From assembly GCA_964014735.1 (NCBI GenBank), contig CAXHBH010000002.1, positions 45,981-109,980 of the forward strand: DNA of 64,000 nt. Reading direction: 5' to 3'. The notes beneath the pieces were generated by a model. The model did no database searches. It was not told where the DNA came from and was given only the letters and a program-made list of their open reading frames with translations. Each line of letters starts with the position of its first letter. The first letter of the stretch is position 1. This document shows, piece after piece, positions 47,058 to 55,324 of the stretch. The DNA comes from UBA7446 sp964014735. GTDB taxonomy: Bacteria > Bacteroidota > Bacteroidia > Flavobacteriales > Flavobacteriaceae. The position numbers and the translations under genes were made by a program.

Positions 47058-48140
47058 TTAACCGTTGATGATCTCTTCTTGGTGGTTAATTGATTCTTGG
47101 TGAATGGCCTTAAATATGCGCAGGATAAATTCCTCACTTAAACCCCTTTCGTCTCCGTCTAAAATCATTTTACCCAAAATCTCGTTCCAACGCTTGGACT
47201 GCAATACCGCCACATTGTGTGATTTTTTGAGCTCCCCAATTGCATTTGAAATCTTCATACGCTTGCTCAAGCTTTCAAGCAGATTAGCATCAATCACATC
47301 AATTTGTGTACGCATGGTATTTAGCTTGTTTTTGTATTCAGCATCATCGTCTGTTTCTTTACGTATTTTTAAATCATCCATCATTTGAATCAGCGTTTCA
47401 GGTGTAATCTGCTGTGCAGCATCACTCCATGCGTTGTCCGGATCCCAGTGCGACTCTACCATCAAACCATCAAAGTTTAAGTCAAGTGCCGTTTGGCAGA
47501 TATCTTGTAAAATATCGCGGCGTCCTGCAATGTGTGAAGGGTCACAAATCAATGGTAGGTCAGGAAATCTGTTTTGAAGCTCCACTACGATTTGCCATTC
47601 TGGATTATTGCGATATTTTGTTTTTTCATAGGTAGAGAATCCCCTGTGAATCACCCCTAAGTTTTTGATATTAGCCGTATATAAACGCTCAATCCCACCC
47701 AGCCACAATGAAAGATCTGGGTTAACGGGATTTTTGACCAAAACAATCTTATCGGTACCTTCAAGGGCATCAGCAATTTCTTGTACAATAAAAGGGCTTA
47801 CGGTTGAGCGTGCGCCAATCCATAAGATATCTATGTCGTGCTCCAATGCCAGCTGTACATGGGCGCGGTTAGCCACTTCTGTACAAGTCAAGAGTCCTGT
47901 TTCTTCTTTGACACGTTGCAGCCACTTGAGACCGATGGCGCCGACGCCCTCAAAGTTTCCAGGACGAGTACGTGGCTTCCAGATACCTGCTCGATAAGCA
48001 GTAACGTCTGTGTCTTTTAGTTGGTGTGCGATTTTTAGCACTTGCTCTTCAGTTTCAGCACTACAAGGTCCTGCGATTACTAAAGGGTGATCCAGCTCAA
48101 AATTACTAAGCCATTGACGCATTTTTGGATTGTTTTCCAT
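47058..48140 (-). CDS. Bifunctional DAHP synthase / chorismate mutase
   Basis: This 360-residue fusion has an N-terminal DAHP synthase (about 10-260; IAGPCSAE, YRAGIWKPRTRP, LVKNPVNPD, CDPSHIAG) and a C-terminal AroQ-type chorismate mutase (about 270-350; MRTQIDVIDANLLESLSKRM). Fusing the first pathway step to chorismate mutase allows prephenate or aromatic end products to control flux. It lies 8 nt after tyrA, within the attenuated operon. Confidence 0.96.
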   Translation of the reverse strand: MENNPKMRQWLSNFELDHPLVIAGPCSAETEEQVLKIAHQLKDTDVTAYRAGIWKPRTRPGNFEGVGAIGLKWLQRVKEETGLLTCTEVANRAHVQLALEHDIDILWIGARSTVSPFIVQEIADALEGTDKIVLVKNPVNPDLSLWLGGIERLYTANIKNLGVIHRGFSTYEKTKYRNNPEWQIVVELQNRFPDLPLICDPSHIAGRRDILQDICQTALDLNFDGLMVESHWDPDNAWSDAAQQITPETLIQMMDDLKIRKETDDDAEYKNKLNTMRTQIDVIDANLLESLSKRMKISNAIGELKKSHNVAVLQSKRWNEILGKMILDGDERGLSEEFILRIFKAIHQESINHQEEIING

Positions 48141-48148
48141 GGTTATAT

Positions 48149-48994
48149 TTATTTATGTTCTAAAATTGATTTTATCTTATTGATGTCTTTCATTTCGGCC
48201 AGAATCTCCGGATACGCATCTGCCGCCAGTTTGTCTTTGAATGCATTCAGATTTGAAATATATTCCGTTAATGTTTCCAAAACATTATGTTTATTTTGAG
48301 CAAAAATAGGCATCCACATTTCAGGTGAACTCTTAGCCAATCGCACCGTGGACGCAAATCCACTGCCAGCCATGTCAAAGATGTTTTGTTCGTCAGTTTC
48401 TTTTTCCAACACAGTTTTGCCAAGCATAAAGGAAGTGATGTGCGAGAGGTGAGAAACATAAGCAATGTGCTTGTCGTGTTCCACAGGATCCATTTCACGT
48501 ATGTTCATTTTCAACTGGCTAAATAATTTTTTTGCCTTATCCAATAGCGTAACACGCGTATTTGCAGACTCACACAACATAATCGTTTTAGCTTTGTACA
48601 ACTCAGGTACAGCGGCATTGGGCCCTGAGTGTTCTGTTCCCGCAATTGGGTGGGCTGCCAAAAACTGCGCACGCTTGGGGTGGTTTTTTACTGCTGCACA
48701 AATGGCTGCTTTGGTAGAGCCAAAATCCACAACGATTGTCTGTTCGCCAATGGCATTCAAAATTCTGGGTAGCAGTGCTGCAATCGCCTCCACAGGAATG
48801 GACACAAATACCCAATCGGCACCTTGCAACTGGTCTAGGTTTCCTGCTTCATGTATCAATCCCAAATCAAGGGCACGACTTAGTGTAGCTTCTTTTCGGC
48901 TGATACCCTGCATGACAGCATCGGGATATAAGCGCTGTAAATCTAACGACAGCGAGCCGTTCATCAATCCAATTCCTACAAAACTTACTTTCAT
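48149..48994 (-). CDS. tyrA: Prephenate dehydrogenase
   Basis: The 281-residue enzyme converts prephenate to 4-hydroxyphenylpyruvate. The NAD-binding start is VGIGLMNGSLS, a variant of GLGLIGGS; HPIAGTEHSG and the YVSHLSHI block are typical. An in-frame ATG at 49042 was rejected: ATG 48994 gives the family start (MKVSFVGIG) and overlaps the aminotransferase stop by 4 nt. Confidence 0.95.
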   Translation of the reverse strand: MKVSFVGIGLMNGSLSLDLQRLYPDAVMQGISRKEATLSRALDLGLIHEAGNLDQLQGADWVFVSIPVEAIAALLPRILNAIGEQTIVVDFGSTKAAICAAVKNHPKRAQFLAAHPIAGTEHSGPNAAVPELYKAKTIMLCESANTRVTLLDKAKKLFSQLKMNIREMDPVEHDKHIAYVSHLSHITSFMLGKTVLEKETDEQNIFDMAGSGFASTVRLAKSSPEMWMPIFAQNKHNVLETLTEYISNLNAFKDKLAADAYPEILAEMKDINKIKSILEHK

Positions 48995-50139
48995 GATGTA
49001 ATGCGTTTTAAGGCTTCTTGAATACGGGCCTCGTTTACACAAAGTGAAAATCGGACATAGCCCTCCCCTGCAGTCCCAAAAATGGTTCCGGGGGCAATAA
49101 AAATGTGATGCCGCTCCAGCAATGTATCAATATAGGCCTCGCTGTCCAATGCGCCTTCGGGCAGTTTTGCCCAAACAAACATACCTGCGGTATCGTGCTC
49201 AAAAGTAGTGCCCAAGGCATCTGCAAGTTGCCAAATAAGTTCTCTTCTGCTACGATAGGTAGCATTAAGCTCCGAAAACCAATCTGCGCCTTGTGCCAAG
49301 GCAGCTATGGCGCCTTGTTGTAGGCCAAAGAACATACCAGAGTCCATATTACTTTTTACTTTTAAAATATCTTGAATGTGGGCTGAACTTCCGCATACCA
49401 TACCCACACGCCATCCAGCCATGTTGTACGCCTTGCTCAAAGATTGCAGCTCCAGAGCTATGCCCTTAGCACCGGGCACCACAAGCAAGCTCATGGGTGA
49501 ATCGTTAAGGATATTGGCATAGGGGTTGTCGTTGATGATAAGCAAGTCGTGGGTTTTGGCAAAGGCAACCAACTCGGACAAAAATACCTCATTGGCTTTG
49601 GCACCCGTGGGCATGTGAGGATAGTTAACCCACATCAACCTTACGTCTGTTAAATCTTGTTTTGCAAGTTCATCAAGGTTTGGCAACCAGTTTGTTGCAG
49701 CACTCAGCGTATATGGAACAGCTCGCGCACCAACCAGTTTGGCCACCGATTCATAAGTAGGGTAGCCGGGGTTGGGAATCAGCACGCCATCCCCCTCATT
49801 GAGGAACGCCATGGAAATATGCATAATGCCCTCTTTGGAACCCATAAGCGGCAACACCTCATTTTCTGGGTTTAAAGTTACGCCAAAAGCATCTTGGTAA
49901 TAGGTGGCCATAGTTTGGCGCAACGCAGGGGTACCTTGGTAGCTTTGGTATTTGTGTGCCGTTGGCTGCGATAGGCTTTCCATTAGGGCCGTTAGGGCCG
50001 CTTCCGGTGGAGATAGATCTGGACTGCCAATGCCCATGTTGATGACATCTTGCCCGTTAGCAATGCGCTGACGTACCTCACGCAATTTACGCGAAAAGTA
50101 GTATTCTTGGACGCTATTTAATCGGTTGGCAGCTCTCAT
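48991..50139 (-). CDS. Class I/II PLP-dependent aminotransferase (aromatic pathway)
   Basis: This 382-residue fold-type I aminotransferase has the PLP lysine in SLSKAYNMAGWR and N-x-PY and SPD segments in the expected places. Lying between pheA and tyrA in the aromatic operon, it probably transaminates phenylpyruvate and 4-hydroxyphenylpyruvate, or prephenate. Aspartate or other substrates cannot be excluded. It overlaps pheA by 4 nt. Confidence 0.92.
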   Translation of the reverse strand: MRAANRLNSVQEYYFSRKLREVRQRIANGQDVINMGIGSPDLSPPEAALTALMESLSQPTAHKYQSYQGTPALRQTMATYYQDAFGVTLNPENEVLPLMGSKEGIMHISMAFLNEGDGVLIPNPGYPTYESVAKLVGARAVPYTLSAATNWLPNLDELAKQDLTDVRLMWVNYPHMPTGAKANEVFLSELVAFAKTHDLLIINDNPYANILNDSPMSLLVVPGAKGIALELQSLSKAYNMAGWRVGMVCGSSAHIQDILKVKSNMDSGMFFGLQQGAIAALAQGADWFSELNATYRSRRELIWQLADALGTTFEHDTAGMFVWAKLPEGALDSEAYIDTLLERHHIFIAPGTIFGTAGEGYVRFSLCVNEARIQEALKRITS

Positions 50140-50960
50140 GAAATACGTTGGTTTTTGTAAGTACCCAATACCTTTAACGATTCGGTCATGATTTCCAGTA
50201 GCTGAATGGTCTTGGAATAAAAGGCAACTTCATTAAAAGTTACATCCACAAAAAAGGAGTACTTCCATGGTGTTTCCACTGTGGGCATAGACTGAATCTT
50301 AGTTAGATTTAGTTTGCAATCGCTAAGTACGTTAAGTACGGCTGCTAAGCTGCCGCGTTTGTGATCTAGCACAAATTTCAGTGATGCCTTGTTGACATCT
50401 TCAGATCTGTTGGGCGTGGTTTTAACCACAACAAAACGGGTGGTATTGTTGGCAATGCTGTGTGTGTTAGGCGCTACAATATCGAGTCCGTAAAGCGCAG
50501 CAGCCGTTTTGGAGGCAATGGCACCTAGACCACTAATTTGTTTGTCGGAAATGCGCTGTGCCACTTCTGCGGTATCCACATCTTCAATGAGTTTGATGTG
50601 CGGTTGAGTAGCAAAAAAGTCTTTACATTGGAGCAGCGCCATGGGATGTGAAGCCACTTCTGAAATGTCTTCTATTCTAGTGCCAGGAAGTGCCATCAGC
50701 TGATGCTCAATACAAATATAGGCCTCATCCACAATATGTAGGTTGTGGGTGTCTATAAGAGCATAGTTGGGGATAATAGAACCGGCAATTGAATTTTCCA
50801 AGGCCATAACGCCATGGCTAACAGTACCCGAAGTAACCACTGCAACGAGGGCGTCAAACGACAAGCACTCGTCTAATGCCGTGTTGGTACCAAAAAGCTT
50901 TGCTGCTACCTCGTGGTGGTATGAGCCTCTGATTCCTTGTATGGCGATTTTTGTTTCCAT
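50136..50960 (-). CDS. pheA: Prephenate dehydratase
   Basis: The 274-residue enzyme has a catalytic domain (IAIQGIRGSYHHEVA, then ALENSIAGSI, SHPMALLQC and NNTTRFVVV) and a C-terminal ACT domain (about 190-265, beginning KFVLDHKRGSLAAVLNVL), so it is likely feedback-inhibited by phenylalanine. ATG 50960 matches the family start; upstream GTG 50990 and ATG 50984 are in frame but lie directly behind the terminator. It is the first structural gene after the Tyr/Phe leader. Confidence 0.96.
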   Translation of the reverse strand: METKIAIQGIRGSYHHEVAAKLFGTNTALDECLSFDALVAVVTSGTVSHGVMALENSIAGSIIPNYALIDTHNLHIVDEAYICIEHQLMALPGTRIEDISEVASHPMALLQCKDFFATQPHIKLIEDVDTAEVAQRISDKQISGLGAIASKTAAALYGLDIVAPNTHSIANNTTRFVVVKTTPNRSEDVNKASLKFVLDHKRGSLAAVLNVLSDCKLNLTKIQSMPTVETPWKYSFFVDVTFNEVAFYSKTIQLLEIMTESLKVLGTYKNQRIS

Positions 50961-50992
50961 TAGTTCTGTTACTTCATGCCCCATGGGCACAT

Positions 50993-51021
50993 AAAAAAAC
51001 CCCGAACATTAGCTCAGGGTT
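50993..51021 (-). terminator. Attenuator (intrinsic terminator) before pheA
   Basis: On the minus strand AACCCTGAG (51021-51013) pairs with TTCGGGGTT (51006-50998) over 9 bp, with T-G and G-T wobbles and a 6-nt loop, and is followed by a run of seven T (50999-50993). It sits between the leader peptide and pheA. Its 5' arm (51020-51011) can instead pair with 51058-51051 at the leader stop codon. Confidence 0.88.
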
Positions 51022-51050
51022 TTAAATTCGTTTGTAAAAAACTATTGCAC

Positions 51051-51058
51051 ACCCAGCT
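51051..51058 (-). promoter_or_regulatory. Antiterminator segment of the aromatic attenuator
   Basis: Minus-strand AGCTGGGT (51058-51051) overlaps the leader TAG stop and is complementary to ACCC and AGCT in 51020-51011, with a 2-nt bulge (TG). That arm is also the 5' strand of the terminator, so the two structures exclude each other. A ribosome at the stop codon covers this segment and lets the terminator form; a ribosome stalled at the Tyr/Phe codons leaves it free. Confidence 0.72.
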
Positions 51059-51110
51059 ATCTCCCGTTACAGAAGTAGTAGAAAGATGAATAATATGTAT
51101 TTGTTTTCAT
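51057..51110 (-). CDS. Tyr/Phe-rich leader peptide of the aromatic operon
   Basis: ATG 51110 opens a 17-codon frame, MKTNTYYSSFYYFCNGR, ending in TAG. Six of the 17 residues are Tyr or Phe (YY at 6-7, FYYF at 10-13), the two amino acids made by the downstream pheA/tyrA operon. Its stop codon overlaps the antiterminator. The position and composition are those of classical leader peptides such as PheL. A promoter ends only 8 nt before the ATG. Confidence 0.85.
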   Translation of the reverse strand: MKTNTYYSSFYYFCNGR

Positions 51111-51118
51111 TACGGTGG

Positions 51119-51149
51119 CAAATGTACACCCAAAATTGAAATAAACAAA
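51119..51149 (-). promoter_or_regulatory. Promoter of the aromatic amino acid operon
   Basis: On the minus strand TTTG (51149-51146), a 19-nt spacer and TACATTTG (51126-51119) form a full Bacteroidota promoter consensus. The -7 element ends 8 nt before the leader ATG, so the transcript should have almost no 5' untranslated region. Sequence 51150-51221 up to osmC shows nothing else. Confidence 0.85.
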
Positions 51150-51221
51150 TTTTTTGTGGATTTAACCGAGTGTTAATCTCAAGTCCAACAAACTAATTAG
51201 CAAAATAGGACACTTATTTTT

Positions 51222-51653
51222 TTAATATTTTCTAGGGTCATAATGTGTGTTATTTACAATTACAGAGAAGCTAATATCAGCAGTAGCTGCCAAGGTTAAG
51301 GATACAGAACAATACTTTGTAAATGACAACTCCGCAGCACGATATATTTTTTCTGGGTTTACTTTACCTGAAACACTTACTGTCGCATGCACTTTTGTGA
51401 AAAGTGATGGTGCAGGTTTGTCTTCACGGTCGCCATCAACATCAATTTCTAGACTGTCAAAAACCACTTTTTGTTTGTTTAGAATTGAGATAATATCAAC
51501 ACTAGAACAGCCTGCGATGCCCATAAGAAGTAATTCCATTGGGCTTGCACCCTGAGGATTTTCAACATGTTTATTGTCAATAGCAATTTGATAACCCCTA
51601 TTGTTTTCGATTGTGGCGTGATAGCCAGATTGATGGGTGAGTTTTACATTCAT
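51222..51653 (-). CDS. OsmC family protein
   Basis: The 143-residue OsmC/Ohr-fold protein has two conserved cysteines, one in GIAGCSSVD (about 49) and one in TKYCSV. Members reduce organic peroxides or handle sulfur species. It overlaps metX by 4 nt and is the last gene of the methionine operon, so a link to thiol or sulfur metabolism is plausible. Confidence 0.9.
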   Translation of the reverse strand: MNVKLTHQSGYHATIENNRGYQIAIDNKHVENPQGASPMELLLMGIAGCSSVDIISILNKQKVVFDSLEIDVDGDREDKPAPSLFTKVHATVSVSGKVNPEKIYRAAELSFTKYCSVSLTLAATADISFSVIVNNTHYDPRKY

Positions 51654-52627
51654 ACATGCTCATGGATTGGGGTAAATACTTCTTCTAATAAATTTATTAA
51701 TTGCTCGTGTTCAATTAAAAAGGCATCATGTCCGTGTATGGAATTGATGGTCTTAAAGAACACGTTTGGCTTTACATTTAAAAGTCGGCGATAAGTTTCC
51801 CTATTGTCTTCTTGGGTAAAAAACAAGTCCGTGTCAATGGATACAATATAAATATTTCCCGTTACCTTTTCTACCAATGCCTCAAACGAATCGCGTTCAT
51901 GACAAATATCAACGCTACCCAACAAATGATTCATCGATTTATAGGATCTCAAATCAAATCGGCTAGCTAGTTTATCGCCATGATACAGCATCCATGTTTC
52001 AACGTTAAATTTGTTTTCCTGTTTGTTTGTGGTGCGGTTGAATCGATATTTTAAAGATTTTGGTGTTCTATAACACAACATGGCATGAATACGTGCATCC
52101 TCGATTGGATTTTTTGAGTTGTGCAGTAATCGGTCTTGAAGTAACACATTTGCCAAAATCCAATCAGAAGCTTCCCAATGACAAGCAATAGGGATAACAT
52201 TACGGATAAAATGGGGGTATGATACCGCCATTTCCCATGCTAATGCACCACCTATGGAACCACCAATGGCAGCAAAGAGTTCGGATACACCAAGTTGATC
52301 TAAAGTAATTTTAAAAGCTTTAGACACGTCGCGTAATATCCAACCCTTATAAGAAGATAAAAAGCTATCATCAAATCCATTGCCAGGAAAATTAAAGGCA
52401 ATAACGCTGTAAAGTTCAGTATCTATCAGCTTTTTTGGGCCAATAATATCGCTCCACCACCCTTCTTCACCTGACACATTTGAATTACCTGTAAGTGAAT
52501 GATTCACCATAACAACAGGTGCTTCTTGTAGCGCCTTACCAAATACTTGGTAGGATAAGGTCAAAGGAATGACCTTGCCACTGTGCAACTTAAAGGAAGG
52601 GATGGTATATTTTTGAAGTGTTGACAT
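51650..52627 (-). CDS. metX: Homoserine O-acetyltransferase (MetX-like)
   Basis: The 325-residue alpha/beta-fold acyltransferase has the nucleophile elbow G-G-S124-I-G-G, an NHSLTGNS oxyanion region and a C-terminal SIHGHDAFLIEHEQ with the catalytic His. It activates homoserine for direct sulfhydrylation by the MetY-like enzyme encoded 22 nt upstream. Acyl donor specificity (acetyl or succinyl) cannot be read with certainty. Confidence 0.93.
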   Translation of the reverse strand: MSTLQKYTIPSFKLHSGKVIPLTLSYQVFGKALQEAPVVMVNHSLTGNSNVSGEEGWWSDIIGPKKLIDTELYSVIAFNFPGNGFDDSFLSSYKGWILRDVSKAFKITLDQLGVSELFAAIGGSIGGALAWEMAVSYPHFIRNVIPIACHWEASDWILANVLLQDRLLHNSKNPIEDARIHAMLCYRTPKSLKYRFNRTTNKQENKFNVETWMLYHGDKLASRFDLRSYKSMNHLLGSVDICHERDSFEALVEKVTGNIYIVSIDTDLFFTQEDNRETYRRLLNVKPNVFFKTINSIHGHDAFLIEHEQLINLLEEVFTPIHEHV

Positions 52628-52649
52628 ATTGCCTTTTGTTTTTTACTTT

Positions 52650-53924
52650 CTAGAGTGTATCAAAAGCTGCTTGTAAATCGGCTTTTAAATCTTCAACATC
52701 TTCAAGTCCAACAGACAATCGAATAAGGTCACTGGTTACACCTGTATCTTCTTGCTGTTCTGGAGTGAGTTGTTGGTGGGTTGTACTGGCGTTGTGAATG
52801 ATAAGTGATTTTGAATCCCCAAAATTGGCAAGCAACGAGAAAATCTTGGTATTATCTGCAATTTTCTTAGCGGCTTCAAATCCGCCTTTAACACCAAAAG
52901 TAACAACACCACTTTGACCGTCTTTTAAGTATTCTTTTGCTAGGCTGTTGTATTTACTTGATGCTAATCCAGGATAATTTACCCAAGCTACGGCTTCGTT
53001 TTCGCTTAACCACTGCGCCAATTCAAGAGCATTTTGACTGTGACGCTGCATTCTTACAGACAACGTTTCTATTCCTTGTATAATTTGGAACGCATTGAAT
53101 GGACTGATTGCTCCTCCCAAATCACGAAGACCCTCTACTCTAATTCTGGCAATATAAGCCGCAGGACCCAGAGCCTCATGGTAATTGAGACCGTGATATG
53201 AAGGTGAAGGAGAGGTGAATTCTGGAAACTTACCACTCGACCAATCAAATGTGCCCGCGTCAATAATAACACCACCCATTGCTGTACCATTACCATTGAG
53301 GTATTTAGTCAAAGAGTGGATAACAATATTTACACCATATTCAATGGGTTTTAATAAAGCTGGGGTAGCTACAGTATTATCCACCATAAAAGGAACCTTG
53401 TGTTTCTTGGCTACTTTAGAAATTGCAGCCAAGTCTAGCACATCCAATTTTGGGTTCCCCAAAGCCTCAGCAAAAATAAGGCGGGTATTATCTTGAACAG
53501 CTGCCTCAAAATTGGCAACATCGTTAGGATCAACAAAAGTTGTGGTGATGCCAAAGCGTGGCAACATAGACTTTAGCATGTTATAGGACCCTCCGTATAA
53601 GCTGTTTGAAGAAACTATATGGTCTCCTGCTTTTAAGAAAGTAAGGATTCCTGTTGAAAGTGCTGCAGTTCCTGAACAAGTGGCAACAGCAGCTATTCCT
53701 CCTTCTAGTGCTGCCATACGCTGCTCTAATACATCGGTAGTTGGGTTATTTAGCCGGGTGTAAATATATCCGGGTTCTGCAAGTGCAAATAAGTTAGCAG
53801 CGTGTTCTGCATTGTTAAAAACATAAGAAGTTGATTGGTACAAAGGCACCGCTCTTGTTCCTTGTGTTTTGGTTACATCGTGGCCTACGTGTAGGGCATC
53901 GGTATTAAAATTTAAATTACTCAT
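52650..53924 (-). CDS. metY: O-acetylhomoserine (thiol)-lyase, MetY-like
   Basis: The 424-residue Cys/Met metabolism PLP enzyme has its PLP lysine at K207 in HSLTKYLNGNG and a YTRLNNPTTDVLEQR substrate loop. It makes homocysteine from O-acetylhomoserine and sulfide. It is 9 nt downstream of metK and before metX, giving a complete short route to homocysteine next to SAM synthetase. Confidence 0.94.
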   Translation of the reverse strand: MSNLNFNTDALHVGHDVTKTQGTRAVPLYQSTSYVFNNAEHAANLFALAEPGYIYTRLNNPTTDVLEQRMAALEGGIAAVATCSGTAALSTGILTFLKAGDHIVSSNSLYGGSYNMLKSMLPRFGITTTFVDPNDVANFEAAVQDNTRLIFAEALGNPKLDVLDLAAISKVAKKHKVPFMVDNTVATPALLKPIEYGVNIVIHSLTKYLNGNGTAMGGVIIDAGTFDWSSGKFPEFTSPSPSYHGLNYHEALGPAAYIARIRVEGLRDLGGAISPFNAFQIIQGIETLSVRMQRHSQNALELAQWLSENEAVAWVNYPGLASSKYNSLAKEYLKDGQSGVVTFGVKGGFEAAKKIADNTKIFSLLANFGDSKSLIIHNASTTHQQLTPEQQEDTGVTSDLIRLSVGLEDVEDLKADLQAAFDTL

Positions 53925-53933
53925 GTTATATTA

Positions 53934-55181
53934 TTAAAATTGATTCTTAAATGTTTGTACTAAATCGAGTTTTTCCCAAGTAAATAGTTCTACCTCACAG
54001 TCAATGCGACCGATATAGGGTGACTCGAATGTCTTTTTTACGGTTTCGGGCTTTCGACCCATGTGCCCGTAAGCAGCCGTTTCCTCATAGATGGGGTTCC
54101 GAAGTTTGAGGCGTTGCTCAATTCCAAAAGGGGATAAATCCACAAGCTTGGCAATTTTTTCTGCTATTTCAGCATCTGTATGTGTTGTTTTTGATGTTCT
54201 GTAAGTATTTATAAATATGGAAGTCGGCGCTGCCACACCAATGGCATAACTTAATTGCACCAATACCTCATCACAAACCTCAGCAGCTACCAAATTTTTA
54301 GCAATATGTCTTGCGGCATAGGCAGCACTTCTGTCCACCTTAGAAGGGTCTTTGCCGCTAAAGGCACCTCCACCGTGTGCGCCTTTTCCACCGTATGTGT
54401 CTACAATAATCTTACGGCCTGTAAGACCAGTATCTCCGTGAGGGCCGCCAATGACAAATTTTCCTGTTGGGTTAATGTGATAAACTATATCATCGCCAAA
54501 AAGAGCTTGAATATGTACTGGATATTCGGCCACAACGGCAGGAATAACCATTGCGATTAAGTCTTTTCTGATTTTATCCAGCATAGCATCGTCTTCGTCA
54601 AAATCGTCGTGCTGTGTCGAAATAACAATAGTATCTATACGCAGTGGTCTGTTATCGTCCGAATATTCAAGCGTGACTTGTGACTTGGCATCTGGTCTAA
54701 GATAGGGGATCACTGTTTTTTCCCTTCTAAAATCAGACAAAACGCGCATGATTTTATGGGAAATATCAAGTGCCAAGGGCATATAGTTGTCTGTTTCGTT
54801 GGTGGCATAACCAAACATAATACCTTGGTCTCCGGCACCTTGTGCAGCTGGCTCTGCTCTATCAACGCCTTGGTTAATATCGGGGGATTGTTCGTGAATA
54901 AGTGAAATTACGCCACAGGAGTCGCCAGAAAATTGATAAGCGTCTTTGTTATAGCCGATACGGTTAATTGTTCGTCGTGTTATTGACTGAACATCTAGGT
55001 AAGTTTTGCTTTTTACCTCGCCAGCTACAACGGCCTGACCCGTAGTAACCAGGGTTTCACAAGCTACCTTACTGTTAGGGTCAAATGCAATAAAGTGATC
55101 TAAAAGTGCATCACTGATTTGATCTGAAACTTTGTCCGGGTGGCCTTCACCTACTGACTCTGATGTAAAAAAATATGACAT
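53934..55181 (-). CDS. metK: S-adenosylmethionine synthetase
   Basis: The 415-residue enzyme makes SAM from methionine and ATP. FTSESVGEGHPDK at the N-terminus, GDQGIMFGYA, and GGGAFSGKDPSKVDRS are family motifs. It is the first gene of the metK-metY-metX-osmC operon and lies directly behind a SAM-II-like element, so its product is the likely ligand controlling the operon. Confidence 0.98.
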   Translation of the reverse strand: MSYFFTSESVGEGHPDKVSDQISDALLDHFIAFDPNSKVACETLVTTGQAVVAGEVKSKTYLDVQSITRRTINRIGYNKDAYQFSGDSCGVISLIHEQSPDINQGVDRAEPAAQGAGDQGIMFGYATNETDNYMPLALDISHKIMRVLSDFRREKTVIPYLRPDAKSQVTLEYSDDNRPLRIDTIVISTQHDDFDEDDAMLDKIRKDLIAMVIPAVVAEYPVHIQALFGDDIVYHINPTGKFVIGGPHGDTGLTGRKIIVDTYGGKGAHGGGAFSGKDPSKVDRSAAYAARHIAKNLVAAEVCDEVLVQLSYAIGVAAPTSIFINTYRTSKTTHTDAEIAEKIAKLVDLSPFGIEQRLKLRNPIYEETAAYGHMGRKPETVKKTFESPYIGRIDCEVELFTWEKLDLVQTFKNQF

Positions 55182-55184
55182 AAT

Positions 55185-55231
55185 CTTGCTTTTGAGTGGT
55201 CTATGAACTGATTGCAGTAATCAAAAGCAAG
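55185..55231 (-). promoter_or_regulatory. Start-site hairpin (expression platform) before metK
   Basis: An exact 11-bp inverted repeat (55231-55221 with 55195-55185, CTTGCTTTTGA/TCAAAAGCAAG) ends 3 nt before the metK ATG. Its 25-nt loop contains TGCAATCAGT (minus 55216-55207), a perfect complement to ACTGATTGCA in the upstream aptamer. No T run follows, so control would be at translation or RNA stability, not termination. Confidence 0.65.
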
Positions 55232-55281
55232 CTATTTTAGCAGTTTTTTTGAGAGGTTGCAATCAGTCAAATCCTTCCTCT
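55232..55281 (-). ncRNA. SAM-II-like riboswitch aptamer
   Basis: On the minus strand a 5-bp stem (55281-55277 with 55256-55252) closes a 20-nt loop containing GATTT-GA-CTGATTGCAA, followed by an A-rich linker and CTGCTAAAATAG. This closely matches the SAM-II pattern I recall (GATTTAACCGTATTGCAA in the loop and AGCTAAAAAGG in the tail). The pseudoknot strand pairs would be CTG...TTG (55266-55260) with TAAAATAG (55239-55232), where CC/GG of the known RNA becomes CT/AG, a compensatory change. Ligand and family fit metK-metY-metX. Confidence 0.72.
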
Positions 55282-55288
55282 GAGGATG

Positions 55289-55318
55289 TAAATATACAAT
55301 AAGATGAAACTTTACAAA
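55289..55318 (-). promoter_or_regulatory. Candidate promoter of the metK operon
   Basis: On the minus strand TTTG (55318-55315), an 18-nt spacer and TATATTTA (55296-55289) resemble the Bacteroidota promoter; the last base of the -7 element is off consensus. It starts transcription just before the aptamer. Confidence 0.5.
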
Positions 55319-55324
55319 AAAATT

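Noticed and set aside
55185..55231. The hairpin before metK as a transcription terminator
   Set aside because: No T run follows the stem, which ends 3 nt before the ATG; translational control fits better.
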